From contig JACRGW010000036.1 in assembly GCA_016212195.1 (NCBI GenBank), positions 1 through 14,111 on the forward strand: a stretch of DNA of 14,111 bases, read 5' to 3'. The stretch's first letter is position 1; every line of letters begins with the position of its first letter. A model generated the notes under the pieces. That model worked only from the letters and a program-made list of their open reading frames with translations. It searched no databases and was not told the DNA's origin. The stretch comes from Nitrospirota bacterium (GTDB lineage: Bacteria > Nitrospirota > Thermodesulfovibrionia > JACRGW01). Shown here piece after piece: positions 13,052 through 14,111 of the stretch. Both the position numbers and the translations under genes were made by a program.

Positions 13052-13157
13052 TTGAGCAAGGAGGATCAAACCTTCAACAAGCAGTTAGTAAAGACTATCC
13101 GCATCGGCAGATAACAGAGTGCTTGTCTACGACTAGTAGAGAGGTTAACACCTAAAG
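13052..13157. other. Non-coding spacer containing a motif repeated near 13716
   Basis: I see no gene here. The 16-base string CGCATCGGCAGATAAC at 13100-13115 matches 13716-13731 at 15 of 16 positions, in each case downstream of a plus-strand gene. No hairpin with a T-run was found. Confidence 0.6.
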
Positions 13158-13177
13158 TTCTTCTCAGGAAAGAAAAA

Positions 13178-13186
13178 TGTTATAAT
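13178..13186 (+). promoter_or_regulatory. Extended -10 promoter of the toxin-antitoxin pair
   Basis: TGTTATAAT combines a perfect TATAAT (13181-13186) with the upstream TGn of an extended -10 element. No good -35 sequence lies at 17 bases (TTCTTC). It is 26 bases before the antitoxin ATG, so the leader would be short. Confidence 0.55.
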
Positions 13187-13212
13187 TGCATTAAAAACAA
13201 GTGGAGGGGAGT

Positions 13213-13449
13213 ATGAGTAAGGTTATTTCAATTGATGAAGAAAGGGTTTTATCAGATTTTGAAAAACTTTCAAAAGCACGCAAAAAAGAAGTAGCTGAGT
13301 TTATTGCTTATCTTAAGGCCAAAGAAGAATTTGAGGCTACAAAGGAAATTCTTAGGGATAAAGATTTTCTTCAAAGTATTATAAGGGGTGATGAGGACTT
13401 CAAGGCAGGCCGCTTTAAGAAGTGGTCTGAGGTAAAAGAAAATGTATGA
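13213..13449 (+). CDS. RelB-type antitoxin (DUF2281-like)
   Basis: This small acidic and lysine-rich protein of 78 residues is predicted to be mostly helical, with VAEFIAYLKAKEEFEATKEIL (27-47) as a likely long helix and a C-terminal tail, DEDFKAGRFKKWSEVKENV, resembling toxin-binding tails. The N-terminal part probably dimerises and binds the promoter, as in other antitoxins. I chose ATG at 13213 because GGAGGGG precedes it by 3 bases. An in-frame GTG at 13201 would overlap that ribosome binding site. Its stop overlaps the toxin start by 8 bases, typical of translationally coupled type II modules. The family is only loosely recognisable, so the call depends strongly on the neighbouring toxin. 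Confidence 0.8.
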   Translation: MSKVISIDEERVLSDFEKLSKARKKEVAEFIAYLKAKEEFEATKEILRDKDFLQSIIRGDEDFKAGRFKKWSEVKENV

Positions 13450-13705
13450 AGTCTTCATTTCACATGAAGCTGAAAAGTATTACAAAAAGCAAGATAAAGA
13501 TACCAAGCGAAGGTTAAATAATTGTATCGATAATCTTAGGAGCGAACCACTTTCTGGCCCACACATTAAAAGATTACATGGTGAGCTGGAAGGCAAATAC
13601 CGGTATGAAGTTGGTGGTCTCAGGATTGTCTACGAGGTCAACGCCAAAAATAAAACTGTAGAGATAAAAGCAATCAGAAGTAGAGGAGATGTTTATAAAC
13701 GATAG
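13442..13705 (+). CDS. RelE/ParE-superfamily toxin
   Basis: This 87-residue RelE-like protein starts MYEVFISHEAEKYYKKQDKDT and has the core IKRLHGELEGKYRYEVGGLRIVYEV (42-66) and a C-terminal IRSRGDVYKR. The positions expected to act in mRNA cleavage are basic or aromatic: R54, R61, R79 or R81, and Y85, all present, so the toxin looks intact. RelE toxins cleave mRNA in the ribosomal A site, and their activity is neutralised by the co-encoded antitoxin. The gene overlaps the antitoxin by 8 bases, with GAGG about 9 bases upstream of the ATG. No recombinase or transposase is nearby. Confidence 0.9.
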   Translation: MYEVFISHEAEKYYKKQDKDTKRRLNNCIDNLRSEPLSGPHIKRLHGELEGKYRYEVGGLRIVYEVNAKNKTVEIKAIRSRGDVYKR

Positions 13706-13724
13706 ATTACCTGCCCGCAACGGC

Positions 13725-13790
13725 AGATAACGTGGCGGAAACGACTTTCGTTCAAACCCTATGGGTTCTTTTCCGCCAAGAACGTTATCT
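13725..13790. repeat. Cruciform-like inverted repeat with two internal hairpins
   Basis: The outer stem AGATAACGT (13725-13733) pairs with ACGTTATCT (13782-13790). It continues after a 4-base one-sided bulge with GGCGGAAA (13734-13741) paired to TTTCCGCC (13770-13777). Inside are two alternative or partly overlapping hairpins: AACGA-CTT-TCGTT (13740-13752) and AACCC-TAT-GGGTT (13755-13767). It sits between the convergent relE-like and ribonuclease Z genes. It could be a bidirectional terminator, although T-runs are poor, or a recombination-site-like structure. The AAC...GTT ends recall integron attC sites, but the R-box consensus is not met. Confidence 0.75.
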
Positions 13791-13796
13791 TAAATT

Positions 13797-14111
13797 TTAA
13801 TCACCTCCGCCAAACTCTTCCATCGCCTCCTGATATAATTCCGATGGGTCAGAGGTATATTTTGGTGAGAAATGAAAGATGATTAGTTTCTTGACCCCTG
13901 CCTTCCTTGCGATCAGACCCGCCTGTTTTGCTGTGAGGTGATATCTCTCTTTTGCCCTGTCCCCATCCTTTTCGAGTAAGGCTGCCTCACATTATAGAAT
14001 GTCAGAACCTCCTGCAAGGTCTATAATCCTCGATTCATTTTCTTTACTGTATATCGCATCAACAACATAGGATACCTTCTGTCCCTTCGTCATAGTTACC
14101 ATCTCTTCTCT
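13797..14111 (-). pseudogene. rnz: Ribonuclease Z (MBL fold), 3' part, with in-frame stop
   Basis: The C-terminal 104 codons of a metallo-beta-lactamase-fold tRNA 3' endonuclease are present, and the gene continues past the window end. Recognisable parts are the metal-site aspartate in SYVVDAIYS, a DIL-stop-CEAALL segment, ERYHLTAKQAG with its histidine, and IIFHFSPKY with the last metal ligand. A TAA at 13992-13994 replaces the residue expected to be aromatic before CEA (TAC or TAT by one base). Downstream the frame is intact to TAA at 13797-13799. If real, the stop would remove two histidine ligands and inactivate the enzyme. An intact tail argues for a recent mutation or a sequencing or assembly error. 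Confidence 0.85.

Noticed and set aside
13725..13790. tRNA or other cloverleaf RNA gene
   Set aside because: The multi-stem fold suggested it, but there is no anticodon arm, TTC motif or CCA end, and the stem lengths do not fit.
13725..13790. True integron attC site
   Set aside because: The ends AGATAAC and GTTATCT do not match RYYYAAC and GTTRRRY, the unpaired spacer is one-sided, and no integrase is present. Kept only as a low-certainty lead.

Overview
The window is a bacterial chromosome segment with G+C estimated by eye in the low forties. It is dominated by a compact minus-strand operon of 13 genes (12199 down to 162). The organism is probably an anaerobic or deep-branching bacterium of the Nitrospirota or Desulfobacterota kind. 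I infer this from the gene content (citramalate-type isoleucine start, ApgM-type candidate homoserine kinase, sulfur carrier with JAMM protease, TusA with a CPYT motif), not from any marker gene, so the assignment is soft.

In transcription order the operon runs: alaC-like aminotransferase, homoserine dehydrogenase (hom), TusA-like sulfur carrier, ThiF/MoeB-like E1, JAMM metalloprotease (Mec-like), a zinc-ribbon threonine-synthase paralogue, a CysO-like MoaD/ThiS protein, a stand-alone NIL-domain protein, threonine synthase (thrC), an ApgM-type candidate homoserine kinase, aspartokinase (lysC), citramalate synthase (cimA) and RseC. It therefore joins the aspartate pathway (LysC, Hom, ApgM-like kinase, ThrC) and the CimA entry to isoleucine with a complete-looking protein-thiocarboxylate sulfur relay (TusA, E1, CysO-like carrier, JAMM protease). 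The likely meeting point is O-phosphohomoserine. My main hypothesis is that the second ThrC paralogue uses thiocarboxylated carrier and O-phosphohomoserine to make homocysteine, with the NIL protein as a methionine-sensing or accessory part. No asd, cysK/cysM, metE/metH or ilvA is visible here.

The gaps inside the operon are unusual. Seven are filled, usually from the stop codon almost to the next ribosome binding site, by degenerate arrays with a 7-base period (8 bases in one). Their sequences differ from gap to gap, yet each shows dyad symmetry that would fold into a hairpin. One array supplies the last residues of the CysO-like protein, leaving five residues after the Gly-Gly that must be C-terminal for sulfur loading. 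The JAMM protease encoded nearby could remove them. Two gaps hold a different, REP-like GC-rich hairpin class.

From 12369 to 13705 four small plus-strand genes form a different region: a DUF2283 protein whose only plausible start is CTG, a secreted or membrane-anchored ComEA-like helix-hairpin-helix protein, and a RelB/RelE-type toxin-antitoxin pair. A 66-base cruciform-like inverted repeat lies after the toxin, and a 16-base motif at its edge recurs after the ComEA-like gene. The window ends in the 3' part of a minus-strand ribonuclease Z gene carrying an in-frame TAA.
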